Assembly: GCF_010093205.1 (NCBI RefSeq)
Contig: NZ_PDWN01000006.1
Coordinates: 62,001-126,000, forward strand
Direction: 5' to 3'
Length of the DNA stretch: 64,000 nt
Origin: Pseudoxanthomonas daejeonensis
GTDB lineage: Bacteria > Pseudomonadota > Gammaproteobacteria > Xanthomonadales > Xanthomonadaceae
This document shows, piece after piece, positions 52,569-62,652 of this stretch (its first letter is position 1; each line of letters begins with the position of its first letter). The position numbers were made by a program, and so were the translations under genes. The notes beneath the pieces are model-generated. The model did no database searches and was not told the DNA's origin. It worked only from the letters and a program-made list of their open reading frames with translations.

Positions 52569-53257
52569 GCGCCGCGCTGCCACCGCTGTCGGCCGAACGC
52601 GCCAAGCGCATCGCCAGTGCGTTCCTCCCCGACTGGCCGCTGGGCAACCGTTATCACTACTACTACGCGCGGGCCAAGCTGCGCAGCGACCCGCTGTATC
52701 CGGGCGTATGCGAAGCGCTGCGCGGTACCCGCGCGCCTCTGCTGGACCTGGGCTGCGGCCTGGGCCTGCTCGCCCATGCGCTGCACGAGGAGGACCTGGG
52801 TCTGCGCTACTTCGGCGTGGACCACGATGCGCGCAAGATCGTCGATGCCCGCCGCGCCGCCTCGCGCCGCGGCCTGGCCGATGCCGGCTTCGAGACCCAG
52901 GACCTGTCGCGCACCCTGCCGCCGCACCGCGGCAGCGTGGCGATGCTGGACGTGCTGCAGTTCTTCACCCCCGAGCGCCAGCAGGCGATCGTGGACGGCA
53001 TGATCGGCATGCTCGAACCGGGCACGAAGCTGGTGATCCGCACCGGCCTGGACGATGGCAGCGGCCGCGGCCACGTCACCCGGATCACCGACCGCCTGTC
53101 GCACCTGCTGGGCTGGATGAAATCGGCGCCGCGCCACTATCCCGATGCGGCGCAGCTGCGTGCATGCTTCGACGCGGCCGGCCTGCGCAGCGAGTTCTCG
53201 CCGCTGGCCGGCGATACCCCGTTCAACAACTGGCTGGTGGTCGCTTCGCGCGATTGA
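52565..53257 (+). CDS. Class I SAM-dependent methyltransferase
   Basis: A 230-residue methyltransferase. Motif I is LLDLGCGLGLLAHAL, then YFGVDHDARKI as the acidic motif, and VAMLDVLQFF in the position of the catalytic strand. The N-terminal segment FLPDWPLGNRYHYYYARAKLRSDPLYPGV is tyrosine-rich and characteristic of a proteobacterial group near lipid or fatty-acid clusters. It overlaps the SGNH hydrolase gene (ATGA), suggesting coupled translation. Acceptor substrate not known. Confidence 0.88.
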   Translation: MSAALPPLSAERAKRIASAFLPDWPLGNRYHYYYARAKLRSDPLYPGVCEALRGTRAPLLDLGCGLGLLAHALHEEDLGLRYFGVDHDARKIVDARRAASRRGLADAGFETQDLSRTLPPHRGSVAMLDVLQFFTPERQQAIVDGMIGMLEPGTKLVIRTGLDDGSGRGHVTRITDRLSHLLGWMKSAPRHYPDAAQLRACFDAAGLRSEFSPLAGDTPFNNWLVVASRD

Positions 53258-53292
53258 GCGCGCCTGCCTCGCCAGGCCGTCGCGGCCCCGCT

Positions 53293-53946
53293 TCAGGCCA
53301 GCTGCGCCGATTCCACCACGTGCTGCCCGGGCGGTGCCTGCAACGCAGCCTCCACCAGTGCGGCGGCGATGCGCGACGCCGGATTGATCCGCCAGGCTCG
53401 CGGCAGGACCGCGCCGAGCGCGCGCAACACGACCGAGGCCATCGCCTCGCCCGTGCGCGTCTCGGCGCGTTCGCCACCGATCAGTCCTGGCCGCACGAAG
53501 GTCAGCGATGGGAAATCCAGTGTGGCCAGGTCACGTTCCAGCTCACCCTTGACCCGGCTGTAGAAGATGCGCGAACCGGCGTCGGCGCCCTTCGCCGAGT
53601 TCAGCGCATACGCGCCGGCGCCATGGCGGCGCGCCAGGGTGGCGACCTGCAGCGGATAGTCGTGGTCGATCCGGCGGAACGCCTCCTGGCTGCCGGCGAC
53701 CTTGATCGTGGTGCCGAGCGTGCAGATCACCGCATCCACCGCCCACCAGGCGGCATCCACGGGCAGGGCGTCATAGTCCACGCGTACGTCCTGCAGTTTC
53801 GGATGCGGTAGCAGCGGCCGCCGCGAGGGCGCGACCACCCGCCCCACGCGCGAATCGGCCAGCAGCAGGTCCAGCACGTGGCGGCCGACCAGCCCGGTGG
53901 CGCCGGCGAGCAGCACGGTTTTGGGTGGATGACCGGATGCGTCCAT
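53293..53946 (-). CDS. NAD(P)H-binding oxidoreductase (atypical SDR)
   Basis: About 217 residues from the ATG at 53946. It has an N-terminal Rossmann motif LLAGATGLVGRHVLDLLL, VDAVICTLGTTIKVAGS, YALNSAKGADAGSRIFYSRVKGELE and a late RPGLIGG. This matches the HTATIP2/NmrA-like group of atypical SDRs, which bind NADPH but whose substrates are mostly undefined. The stop is 35 bases from the convergent methyltransferase stop. The ribosome-binding site is weak and the ATG at 53967 is an alternative. Confidence 0.87.
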   Translation of the reverse strand: MDASGHPPKTVLLAGATGLVGRHVLDLLLADSRVGRVVAPSRRPLLPHPKLQDVRVDYDALPVDAAWWAVDAVICTLGTTIKVAGSQEAFRRIDHDYPLQVATLARRHGAGAYALNSAKGADAGSRIFYSRVKGELERDLATLDFPSLTFVRPGLIGGERAETRTGEAMASVVLRALGAVLPRAWRINPASRIAAALVEAALQAPPGQHVVESAQLA

Positions 53947-54075
53947 CGCCGCACGATAGCCGATCACGGCGGTGGGGCAAGGCGCTGGTGACTGCGGGGT
54001 CCGAGAACCCGTACCCGGTTCGGCCGGCAGGCCCGGCGCGACCTCGCTGGCCTTCGCACTGTGGGCGAGACACAG

Positions 54076-54855
54076 CTACTGCGGCGGTTCGACGACCCCG
54101 TACCCCTCTTCGGCCAGCAGGCACAGCATGGCCTCGATGATCTCAACGCTGCGACCGTGCGCGGCGCCTTCGTGCAGCAGCACGATCGCACCGGGATGCA
54201 GGCCCCGGGTGATCCGCTGCAGCACGCGCACCGGGTCGCCGTCGACCGCGTCGTAGCCGCGCGCGGTCCACGCCACCCGTGCCAGGCCGTGCGCGTGCAG
54301 CGGCGCGGCGACGAAGGGATTGGTGTGCCCGACCACCGAACGGAACCAGCGCGGCGGCGTTCCCGCCACTTCGGCCAGTGCCTGCTGCGCCCTTTCGATC
54401 TCGCGCGCCATGGTCGCCGGTCCCAGCCGCCAGAAGCGCGCGGCCGGATGGGTCTGGCTGTGGTTGCCGATGCCATGGCCGCGGCGCACGATCTCGGCGA
54501 CCAGCGCCGGGCGCGCCCGCGCGCGTTCGCCGACCAGGAAGAACGTGGCGCGGGCATCGTGGCGGTCGAGCACATCGAGGATGGCGGCCGTGTCGTCGGA
54601 AGGACCATCGTCGATCGTCAGCCACACCGCGCGATCGGCGCCGGGCAACCGCACCAGCACCGGTGCGTACAGCCGCGAGCGCGGCAGGAAAACCGGCACG
54701 ATGAACGCCATGTGCGACAGCACCAGCGCCGGCAAGCCCCAGGCCCAGCCCAGCCACCCCCACAACGCCAGCACCGCCAGCTGCGACAGCAGAAGCCATG
54801 CCCACCACCTTCGCGGGGTGCGTGGGATGCGATGCAGCGTTGCCGGGGCGCTCAT
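54076..54855 (-). CDS. Membrane-anchored polysaccharide deacetylase family protein
   Basis: A 259-residue protein with two N-terminal membrane helices (about 18-60) and a NodB homology domain. Motif 1 is WLTIDDGPSDDT (catalytic base and metal Asp), motif 2 GIGNHSQTHPAA (two metal His), then RSVVGHTNPF and the C-terminal IVLLHEG. This domain removes N- or O-acetyl groups from glycans or related substrates, probably on the periplasmic face. It is divergent from the Grx4 gene; only 60 bases separate the starts. Confidence 0.88.
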   Translation of the reverse strand: MSAPATLHRIPRTPRRWWAWLLLSQLAVLALWGWLGWAWGLPALVLSHMAFIVPVFLPRSRLYAPVLVRLPGADRAVWLTIDDGPSDDTAAILDVLDRHDARATFFLVGERARARPALVAEIVRRGHGIGNHSQTHPAARFWRLGPATMAREIERAQQALAEVAGTPPRWFRSVVGHTNPFVAAPLHAHGLARVAWTARGYDAVDGDPVRVLQRITRGLHPGAIVLLHEGAAHGRSVEIIEAMLCLLAEEGYGVVEPPQ

Positions 54856-54915
54856 CGCCGCATGATGCCACGGGGGTAGAATGGCGGGCCCGGAATCCCC
54901 CTTTGCGAGTCCCCC

Positions 54916-55842
54916 ATGTCCCTCGATCCCGCCCTGCGTTCGCGCATCGAATCGCTGCTCCAGGCCAACCGCGTCGTGCTGTTCATGAAGGGCCAGCCCG
55001 GCATGCCGCAGTGCGGCTTCTCGGCCAAGGCTACCGGCGTGCTGGAAGACCTGGGCATCGAGTACGCCCATGTCAACGTGCTGGCTGACCAGGACATCCG
55101 CGAGGGCATCAAGGTGTTCGGCAACTGGCCGACGATCCCGCAGCTGTACATCGACGGCGAACTGGTCGGCGGCAGCGACATCATCGAGCAGCTGTCGGCC
55201 AGCGGCGAGCTGTCGCAGCTGCTGGGCCTGCCCGCACAGGACCGCACGCCCCCGCAGGTCACGGTCACGCCGGCCGCCGCCGAGAAGCTGGCCGGCGCAC
55301 TGGGCGATGCCGGCAACGCGGCGCTGTCGCTGTCGATCGACGCGCGCTTCCAGCCGCGCTTCCAGATCGCCCCGCGCAACGACAACGCCATCGCGGTGGA
55401 CGTGCAGGGCCTGCGCATCCAGTTCGACCCGGCCAGCGCGCGCCGCGCCAACGGCATCACCATTGACTGGGTCGACGACGTCCGCGGCCAGGGCCTGGCG
55501 ATCGACAACCCGAACGCGCCCAAGTCCGTGCAGGCGATCACCCCGGCCGAAGCCGACCGCCAGGTCCGCGCTGGCGAGCTGGTGCTGGTCGACGTGCGTC
55601 CGCCGGAAGAGCGCGCCATCGCATCGGTCGCGGTGGCGCATCGCACCTTCGACGGCTCCGGCCGCGAGGACCTGGAAGCACTGCCGAAGGACACCCGCCT
55701 GGCGTTCCTGTGCCACCACGGCGGCCGCAGCGGCCAGGCCGCGACGGAATTCAGCGGCAAGGGCTTCGGCAACGTCTTCAACATCGAGGGCGGTATCGAC
55801 CGCTGGGCGACGGAAGTGGACGGCAGCGTACCGAAGTACTGA
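54916..55842 (+). CDS. grxD: Grx4-type monothiol glutaredoxin fused to HesB-like and rhodanese domains
   Basis: A 308-residue three-domain protein. Residues 1-106 are a monothiol glutaredoxin with CGFS (33-36) and WPTIPQLYIDGELVGG, a type that carries [2Fe-2S] clusters. Residues about 114-198 look like an IscA/HesB fold (VTVTPAAAEKLAGAL, IQFDPASA, ITIDWVDD) but lack its cluster-binding cysteines. Residues about 208-305 are a rhodanese with active-site loop CHHGGRSG. The fusion suggests links between sulfur transfer and iron-sulfur cluster trafficking. I recall similar fusions in xanthomonads. A terminator follows. Confidence 0.92.
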   Translation: MSLDPALRSRIESLLQANRVVLFMKGQPGMPQCGFSAKATGVLEDLGIEYAHVNVLADQDIREGIKVFGNWPTIPQLYIDGELVGGSDIIEQLSASGELSQLLGLPAQDRTPPQVTVTPAAAEKLAGALGDAGNAALSLSIDARFQPRFQIAPRNDNAIAVDVQGLRIQFDPASARRANGITIDWVDDVRGQGLAIDNPNAPKSVQAITPAEADRQVRAGELVLVDVRPPEERAIASVAVAHRTFDGSGREDLEALPKDTRLAFLCHHGGRSGQAATEFSGKGFGNVFNIEGGIDRWATEVDGSVPKY

Positions 55843-55882
55843 GCCGGCGGCCGGCCAGCCCGGCCCGCGCAGCGCCCGGAAG

Positions 55883-55910
55883 CGGAGCCCTCGTGGCTCC
55901 GTTTTCTTTT
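55883..55910 (+). terminator. Rho-independent terminator after the Grx4 fusion gene
   Basis: CGGAGCC (55883-55889) pairs with GGCTCCG (55895-55901) across a 5-base loop, followed by TTTTCTTTT. It lies 40 bases past the stop codon and just before the convergent DUF924 stop. Confidence 0.88.
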
Positions 55911-55918
55911 CCGCCGCG

Positions 55919-56458
55919 TCAGAAGCCGCCGCCGGCGTCGAGCCAGGCCTGCTCTTCGGGCGTGCTTTGCCGGCCCAGGGCCCGGTTGCGGTGCGGGAAG
56001 CGACCGAAGCGCTCGATCACCTCCTGGTGGGCGATCGCATACTTCGTATAGACCTCGTTGCCGAGTCCCTCGAACAGTTCGACCGCACGCCGCTGGTCGG
56101 CCAGGTCTTCGGAATGCTCGAACGGCATGTAGAAGAACGCGCGCAGTTCCGGTTCCACCGTGCGGTCGTGGCCGGCCTGCAGCGCAGCTTCGGCGTAGTG
56201 CCGCGCCAGGCCGTCGGTGGCGAAGGCGTGCCCGGTTCCGCGGAACACGTTGCGCGGGATCTGGTCCAGCAGGACCAGCAGCGCCAGCGCGCCTTCGGCG
56301 GTCTCCCGCCAGTCTTCATGGCCGCGCCGCGCCGCGACCAGGTGCGCATCGAGGAACCGGGCCTCGCACTCGCGGTCGAAGCCGGCGTCGCCGTTGAACC
56401 AGGCCTGCATGCCGGCCTGCCGCCAGAATCCCACCACCTCTTCGATCGTCGTTGCCAC
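55919..56458 (-). CDS. DUF924 family protein
   Basis: A 179-residue helical protein. The start is the GTG at 56458, which has GGAGG at six bases; the upstream frame to 56740 has atypical composition. The family signature is seen in VVGFWRQAGMQAWFN, ALALLVLLDQIPRNVFRGTGHAFATD, FFYMPFEHSEDLADQ and FGRFPHRNRALGR. DUF924 proteins have a TPR-like fold and no established role. Convergent with the Grx4 fusion gene. Confidence 0.93.
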   Translation of the reverse strand: MATTIEEVVGFWRQAGMQAWFNGDAGFDRECEARFLDAHLVAARRGHEDWRETAEGALALLVLLDQIPRNVFRGTGHAFATDGLARHYAEAALQAGHDRTVEPELRAFFYMPFEHSEDLADQRRAVELFEGLGNEVYTKYAIAHQEVIERFGRFPHRNRALGRQSTPEEQAWLDAGGGF

Positions 56459-56624
56459 GTCGTGCCTCCGCGAATTTCCGCCAATCATGCGCCATCGCGC
56501 GTTGCCGGCACGTGCAGCGGGCAGATCCGTGACCGCGATCGGCCACACCCCCTCCATCGGCACATTGCATGCCGGGCGCCAGCCGTTTAGGTTCGGTGGC
56601 CACGGCTTCACCTCGGGGAAAACC

Positions 56625-58063
<1,439 letters not shown>

Positions 58064-58067
<4 letters not shown>

Positions 58068-59362
58068 GCCGCCGCCATCGCATGCACCCGCTCGCCCGCC
58101 TGGTCCGGGCCGGCCTGGCCGCCGGTCTTCTCGCTGCGGCATCGCTGCCGTCCTTCGCCCAGGACCTGCTGATCCGCAACGCCACCGTGCACACCGCGGG
58201 TGCGCAGGGCACGCTGCAGAACGCCGACGTGCTGGTCCAGGGCGGCACCATCCGCGCGGTCGGCGAAGGACTGACCGCCCCCGCCGGCGTGACCACGGTC
58301 GAAGCCGGCGGCAAGCCGCTGACCCCGGCGCTGTTCGGCGGCATCACCGACATCGGCCTGGAGGAAGTCTCCGGCGAAGCACCGACCGTCGACGGCGAGC
58401 TGTCGCTGGAAGACCAGCCGGTGCGGCCGGAGTTCGACGTGACCCTGGCCTACAACCCTGCCTCGGTGCTCATCCCGGTGGCGCGCGTGGAAGGCCTGGG
58501 CTTCACCCTGCTGGCCGCCGGCAGCGGCAAGTCCTTCGTCGCCGGCCAGGGCGGAGTCATGCGGCTGGACGGCAGCGCCGACCCGATCGGTCCGCGCGCG
58601 CTCTTCATCCGCCTCGGTGCCGGTGCAGCCGACCTGAGCGGCAAGTCGCGCGCGGCGCAGTGGATGCTGCTGGACCAGATGGTGTCGGAGGCGCGTGGCC
58701 GCGTGCCGACCGATTCACCGCATGCCCTGCTCACCCCTGCCGGACGTGCCGTGCTGGCGCGCTTCCTCAACGGGCAGGGCCGGATCGTGGTCAAGGTCGA
58801 CCGCGCCGCCGACATCCGCCAGTTGTTGCGCTGGGCCGCACGCGAGCGCGTCCGCATCGCGATCGCCGGGGGCGCGGAAGCCTGGCAGCTGGCGCCGCAG
58901 ATCGCGCAGGCCCAGGTGCCGGTGTTCGTCGATGCGCTGGCCGACCTGCCGGGCAACTTCGACCAGATCGGCGCGACCCTGCGCAATGCAGCGATGCTCG
59001 AACAGGCCGGCGTGGACGTGAGCTTCACCCAGGCTGGCGACGCCTCGCACAACGCGCGCAAGGTGCGCCAGCTGGCCGGCAACGCGGTGGCCCACGGACT
59101 GCCGTGGGAGGCAGGCCTGGCCGGCCTGACCCGGATCCCGGCGCAGGCATTGGGCGTGGGCGACCGCATCGGCACGATTGCCGTTGGCCGCAGCGCCGAC
59201 CTGGTGCTGTGGACCGGCGATCCGCTGGACGTGATCAACACCGCGCAGCAGGTCTGGCTCGGTGGCCGCGCCATGCCGATGCGTTCGCGCCAGACCGACC
59301 TGCGCGACCGCTACCTACGCGGCACCGGCGACAGCGGACTGCCGCCGGCGTACTCGCGCTGA
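58064..59362 (+). CDS. Amidohydrolase-like protein lacking the HxH metal motif
   Basis: A 432-residue secreted protein starting with GTG at 58064 (GGGAGGTGTGCT upstream, four-base GTGA overlap with the preceding gene). It keeps the beta-sandwich start DLLIRNATVHTAGAQGTLQNADV and the C-terminal LGVGDRIGTIAVGRSADLVLW of amidohydrolases. Where the barrel strand-1 HxH should be, it reads ALFGGITDIGLEE, and no later His ligands are obvious. It is probably a non-catalytic or differently acting partner of the upstream enzyme, perhaps a heteromeric subunit. That pairing is inference from gene coupling. Confidence 0.88.
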
Positions 59363-59423
59363 CCCTTGCAAGCCCGCGCGCGCCGGCACACGCTGGCGCG
59401 CGTCGTCACCCCGGAGTCGTGAC

Positions 59424-59812
59424 ATGGCCGACATCAATATCTGGGCGGTGCCGCCGCCGCATCCGCTTTCCTGCTCGGCGGCCTCTGGTACGGACCGCTG
59501 TTCAAGCAGGCCTGGTGCCGCGAAGCCGGCGTGGATCCGGACAAGCCCAACGGCCATCCGGCCGCGATCTTCGGCGGCGCGTTCCTGCTCAGCCTGGTCG
59601 CCGCAGCGGTGTTCGCGGTATTCCTCGGCCCGGCACCGGCGCTCGCGCATGCGGTCGGTGCCGGCATCGCTGCCGGCCTGTGCTGGGTCGCGGCCAGTTT
59701 CGGCATCAATTACCTGTTCGCGGGCCGCTCGCTGAAGCTGTGGCTGATCGATGGTGGCTACCACACGCTGCAGTTCGCCCTGTACGGACTGGTCCTGGGC
59801 CTGTGGCACTGA
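59424..59812 (+). pseudogene. DUF1761 membrane protein with frameshift
   Basis: The ATG at 59424 with GGAGTCGTGAC upstream opens MADINIWAV, the expected start of a DUF1761 protein, but the frame then departs at the GTGCCGCCGCCG tract. Restoring one G there (GTGGCC) joins it to ASAFLLGGLWYGPLFKQAWC and the remaining frame to 59812, giving the normal roughly 130-residue, four-helix protein. So either a one-base deletion inactivates the gene or the assembly has an error in a GC-rich run. The downstream frame alone (from a GTG at 59531) would make a 93-residue fragment. Function of DUF1761 is unknown. Confidence 0.8.
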
Positions 59813-59867
59813 ACGATCCCGGCCGCAGGTGCTGGCCGGGCTGATCCATTCCGCCGGGAGTTCGCCC

Positions 59868-60491
59868 ATGTCGCCGCGCTGGTACTTCGATTTCGTCTCG
59901 CCGTTCTCCTACCTGCACTGGCAGAAGATCCGTCCGCTGGTCGAGGCCGGGCGCGTGGACGCGGTGCCGATCGTGTTTGGCGCGGTGCTGCATTCCCATG
60001 GCATCCGCGGCCCGGCCGAGATCCCGAAGAAACGCGAGTTCATCTACCGCCAGGCGCTGTGGCAGGCCGCTCGCGAGGGCGTACCGCTGGCATTCCCGCC
60101 GGCGCACCCGTTCAACCCGCTGGCCGCGCTGCGGCTGTGCGTGGCGGCCGGGTCCACCCCGCAGGCGATCACCACGATCTTCGATGCCATCTGGCGCGAA
60201 GGCCGCAGTGGCGACGATGCCGTGGCGGCGGCCGCGCCGGGACTGGGCATCGACGATCCGGCCTCCGCCCTCGCCGACCCGGGCGTGAAGGAGCGCCTGC
60301 GCGCGAACACCGACGCGGCGCTGGCCGCGGGCGTATTCGGCGTACCGACCCTGGCCGTGGACGGGGAGCTGTTCTGGGGCAACGACAGCCACGCGCTGAT
60401 GCTGGCGGTGCTCGAAGACCCCGGCCTGCTGCGCGAAGGGCCGATGGCGGCGGCCGCCACGCTGCCGGTGGGCATCGAACGCCGCCGCTGA
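59868..60491 (+). CDS. 2-hydroxychromene-2-carboxylate isomerase / DsbA-fold protein
   Basis: A 207-residue protein of the DSBA-like thioredoxin family in its HCCA isomerase branch. It has RWYFDFVSPFSYLHW, where the CxxC of DsbA is replaced by SPFS, the REFIYRQALWQAAREGVPLAFP segment, and the C-terminal GVFGVPTLAVDGELFWGND with the cis-Pro. Glutathione-dependent isomerases of aromatic degradation have this form, but no naphthalene-type pathway genes are near, so the substrate is unknown. GGGAG precedes the ATG at 59868. Confidence 0.9.
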   Translation: MSPRWYFDFVSPFSYLHWQKIRPLVEAGRVDAVPIVFGAVLHSHGIRGPAEIPKKREFIYRQALWQAAREGVPLAFPPAHPFNPLAALRLCVAAGSTPQAITTIFDAIWREGRSGDDAVAAAAPGLGIDDPASALADPGVKERLRANTDAALAAGVFGVPTLAVDGELFWGNDSHALMLAVLEDPGLLREGPMAAAATLPVGIERRR

Positions 60492-60575
60492 ACCGGCTTT
60501 ACGGCAGTCGCCACGCGCGCCGGTTTTGCGATAGGGTTCACACTCAAGAAGTGCGGGCCTACACGGGAGGGGCTC

Positions 60576-61517
60576 ATGCGCATCGGAATCGTGGTCGACT
60601 CGACCTGCGACCTGCCGTCGGACTACATCGAAAGCAACAACGTCGTCCTGCTGCCCATCACGGTGCGCATCGGCGACGCGGTGCTCGCCGACCATCGCGA
60701 CGAGGAAGCCACGTTGAGCTTCCTGCACGCGCACGTGGCCGAGCACGGCCACGAGGCCGAGACCATTCCCTACTCGGTTGACCAGATCCGCGACCTGTTC
60801 CTGGGCAAGCTGGTCGTCGATTACGACCACGTGTTCTGCCTGACCGTCACCAAGAGCCGCAGCCCGATCCACGAGCACGCGGTCCAGGCCAGCTTCGCGA
60901 TCCTCAACGACTACAAACCCGTGCGCCAGGCCGCCGGCTACAACTCGCCGTTCGCGTTGCGGGTGATCGACAGCCAGAACCTGTTCGCCGCCCAGGGCAT
61001 CGGCGTGGTCGAGGCGGTGCGCATGCGCAAGGCCGGCGACAGCGTGCAGAAGATCCGCGAGCGGCTGGAGGAACTGGCGCTCAACACGCACGGCTACATG
61101 GTGCCGCCGGACCTGTACTACCTGCGCAACCGTGCCCGTACCAAGGGCGACCGCAGCGTGAGCCTGTTCAGCGCCGCGCTGGGCACCGCGCTGGACATCA
61201 AGCCGATCCTGCACTGCTACCGCGGCGCGACCGCGCCCGCGGGCAAGATCAAAGGCTTCGAGCCGGCGGTGCAGAAACTGTTCGATTTCACGATCGAGCG
61301 GATCAAGGCCGGGCTGATGACCCCGACCCTGTGCATCAGCTATGGCGGCGAGCTGGCTGAACTGCGCGCACTGCCCGGTTATGCGCGCCTGCGCGACGCC
61401 TGCGCTTCCAACAGCATCGAACTGCTGGAAAGCGTGATGAGCCTGACCGGCATGGTCAACGTCGGCAAGGGCGCCGTGGTGGTCGGCTTCGCGGCCGCCC
61501 CGCACAAGTTCGGCTGA
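60576..61517 (+). CDS. DegV family protein
   Basis: A 313-residue fatty-acid-binding DegV/FakB-type protein with IGIVVDSTCDLPSDYI at the N-terminus, VTKSRSPIHEHAVQ, RVIDSQNLFAAQG, and a C-terminal VGKGAVVVGFAAAP. FakB proteins present fatty acids to the kinase FakA in gram-positives; the role in gammaproteobacteria is not defined. The usual strand-2 lipid loop serine pattern is partly altered (KSRSPIHE). GGGAGGGG precedes the ATG. It seems to be transcribed alone. Confidence 0.92.
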   Translation: MRIGIVVDSTCDLPSDYIESNNVVLLPITVRIGDAVLADHRDEEATLSFLHAHVAEHGHEAETIPYSVDQIRDLFLGKLVVDYDHVFCLTVTKSRSPIHEHAVQASFAILNDYKPVRQAAGYNSPFALRVIDSQNLFAAQGIGVVEAVRMRKAGDSVQKIRERLEELALNTHGYMVPPDLYYLRNRARTKGDRSVSLFSAALGTALDIKPILHCYRGATAPAGKIKGFEPAVQKLFDFTIERIKAGLMTPTLCISYGGELAELRALPGYARLRDACASNSIELLESVMSLTGMVNVGKGAVVVGFAAAPHKFG

Positions 61518-61604
61518 GCCGGACGCGGCGCCGCGCCCGTGGCGCCCACGCAGGCTTCGCGGACGGACTGCTAGATTGCCGGAATCGTCACCTGGAGCCG
61601 AGCC

Positions 61605-61949
61605 ATGCCCGTCCGTTACCAGATCCGCCTGCCCGACGCGGCGCAGGCGCGCGGCCAGGAACCTTCGCTTTCCTTCAGCGCGCACGGCGCCGAAGGCCTT
61701 GCCGCACAGTTGCAGGACGCGCTGCGCACGCCGGGCCTGTTCGAACGCTGGCGCGCCCTGCAGGCCGAGCCCGACGACGTCGACCCGGCCCTGGGGGTTA
61801 CCGATCCGCTGGCCCAGGTCAGCGGTGAGCAGCGCGACCTGTCGATCGACCTGGTCGCGTTGACCGCCATCCCCGGCGACATCCTCAAGCATCGCCTGCG
61901 CCTGCTGGCCGGCAGCCGCTGGGAACTGCGCAACGTCACCCGCGCCTGA
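61605..61949 (+). CDS. Conserved hypothetical protein
   Basis: A 114-residue soluble protein with no signal peptide or membrane segment. The pattern (VRYQIRLPDA, LSFSAHGAEGLAAQLQDALR, VDLVALTAIPGDILKHRLRLLAGSRWELRNV) suggests an alpha/beta fold with two similar halves. Not recognised beyond being a plausible conserved protein. GGAGCC precedes the ATG, and one base separates its stop from the next gene's start, so it is co-transcribed with the Dph6-like gene. Confidence 0.78.
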   Translation: MPVRYQIRLPDAAQARGQEPSLSFSAHGAEGLAAQLQDALRTPGLFERWRALQAEPDDVDPALGVTDPLAQVSGEQRDLSIDLVALTAIPGDILKHRLRLLAGSRWELRNVTRA

Positions 61950-61950
61950 G

Positions 61951-62643
61951 ATGCCGGCCACGCAGGTACTGCTTGCCTGGAGCGGCGGCAAGGACGCGGC
62001 ATGGGCGCTGCACGACCTGCGCCAGCGCGACGACGTGGAGGTGGTGGCGCTGCTGACCACGGTGACCCGCGAGTACGCGCGCGCCTCGATGCAGGGCATC
62101 CGCGTGGACGTGCTGCGGGCACAGGCCGCCGCCGCGGGCCTGCCGCTGCTGGAGGCTCACATCCCGGCCCGCTGTGGCAACGACGACTACGACGCCGCGA
62201 TGGACCAGGCGCTGGCCGAGGCCGGATCGCGTTGGCCGGGGCTGCGCACTGCGGCTTTCGGTGACCTGTTTCTGGCCGACATCCGCGCGTATCGCGAACA
62301 GCGGCTGGCGGCGGCCGGCTGGGAGCTGCTGACGCCCCTGTTCGGCGCCGATACCGCGGCACTGGCCCGGCAGATGCAGGCCGGCGGCCTGCGCGCGCAC
62401 CTGTGCTGCGTGGACACGCAGCAACTGGATGCGCGCTTCGCCGGCCGCGCCTTCGACCACGTCCTGCTGGGCGAACTGCCGGCAGGCGTCGATCCCTGCG
62501 GCGAGAATGGCGAGTTCCACACCTGCGTGCAGGCCGGGCCGATGTTCGCTTCGCCGCTGGACCTGCGGCGCGGCGAGACGGTCCTGCGCGACGAGCGTTT
62601 CGCCTACACCGACTTCAGTCTCGCCACGCCGCGGGCGATCTAG
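61951..62643 (+). CDS. Dph6-like ATP-pyrophosphatase (diphthine-ammonia ligase family)
   Basis: A 230-residue adenine-nucleotide alpha-hydrolase-fold protein. The PP-loop LLAWSGGKDAAWAL at the N-terminus binds ATP, GDLFLADIRAYREQRL is a family block, and DPCGENGEFHTCV matches the C-terminal Dph6 motif. In eukaryotes and archaea Dph6 amidates diphthine; bacteria lack diphthamide, so this protein must have another adenylation/amidation role, unknown here. It follows the hypothetical gene by one base and converges with fghA. Confidence 0.9.
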   Translation: MPATQVLLAWSGGKDAAWALHDLRQRDDVEVVALLTTVTREYARASMQGIRVDVLRAQAAAAGLPLLEAHIPARCGNDDYDAAMDQALAEAGSRWPGLRTAAFGDLFLADIRAYREQRLAAAGWELLTPLFGADTAALARQMQAGGLRAHLCCVDTQQLDARFAGRAFDHVLLGELPAGVDPCGENGEFHTCVQAGPMFASPLDLRRGETVLRDERFAYTDFSLATPRAI

Positions 62644-62652
62644 GTCGCGCGC

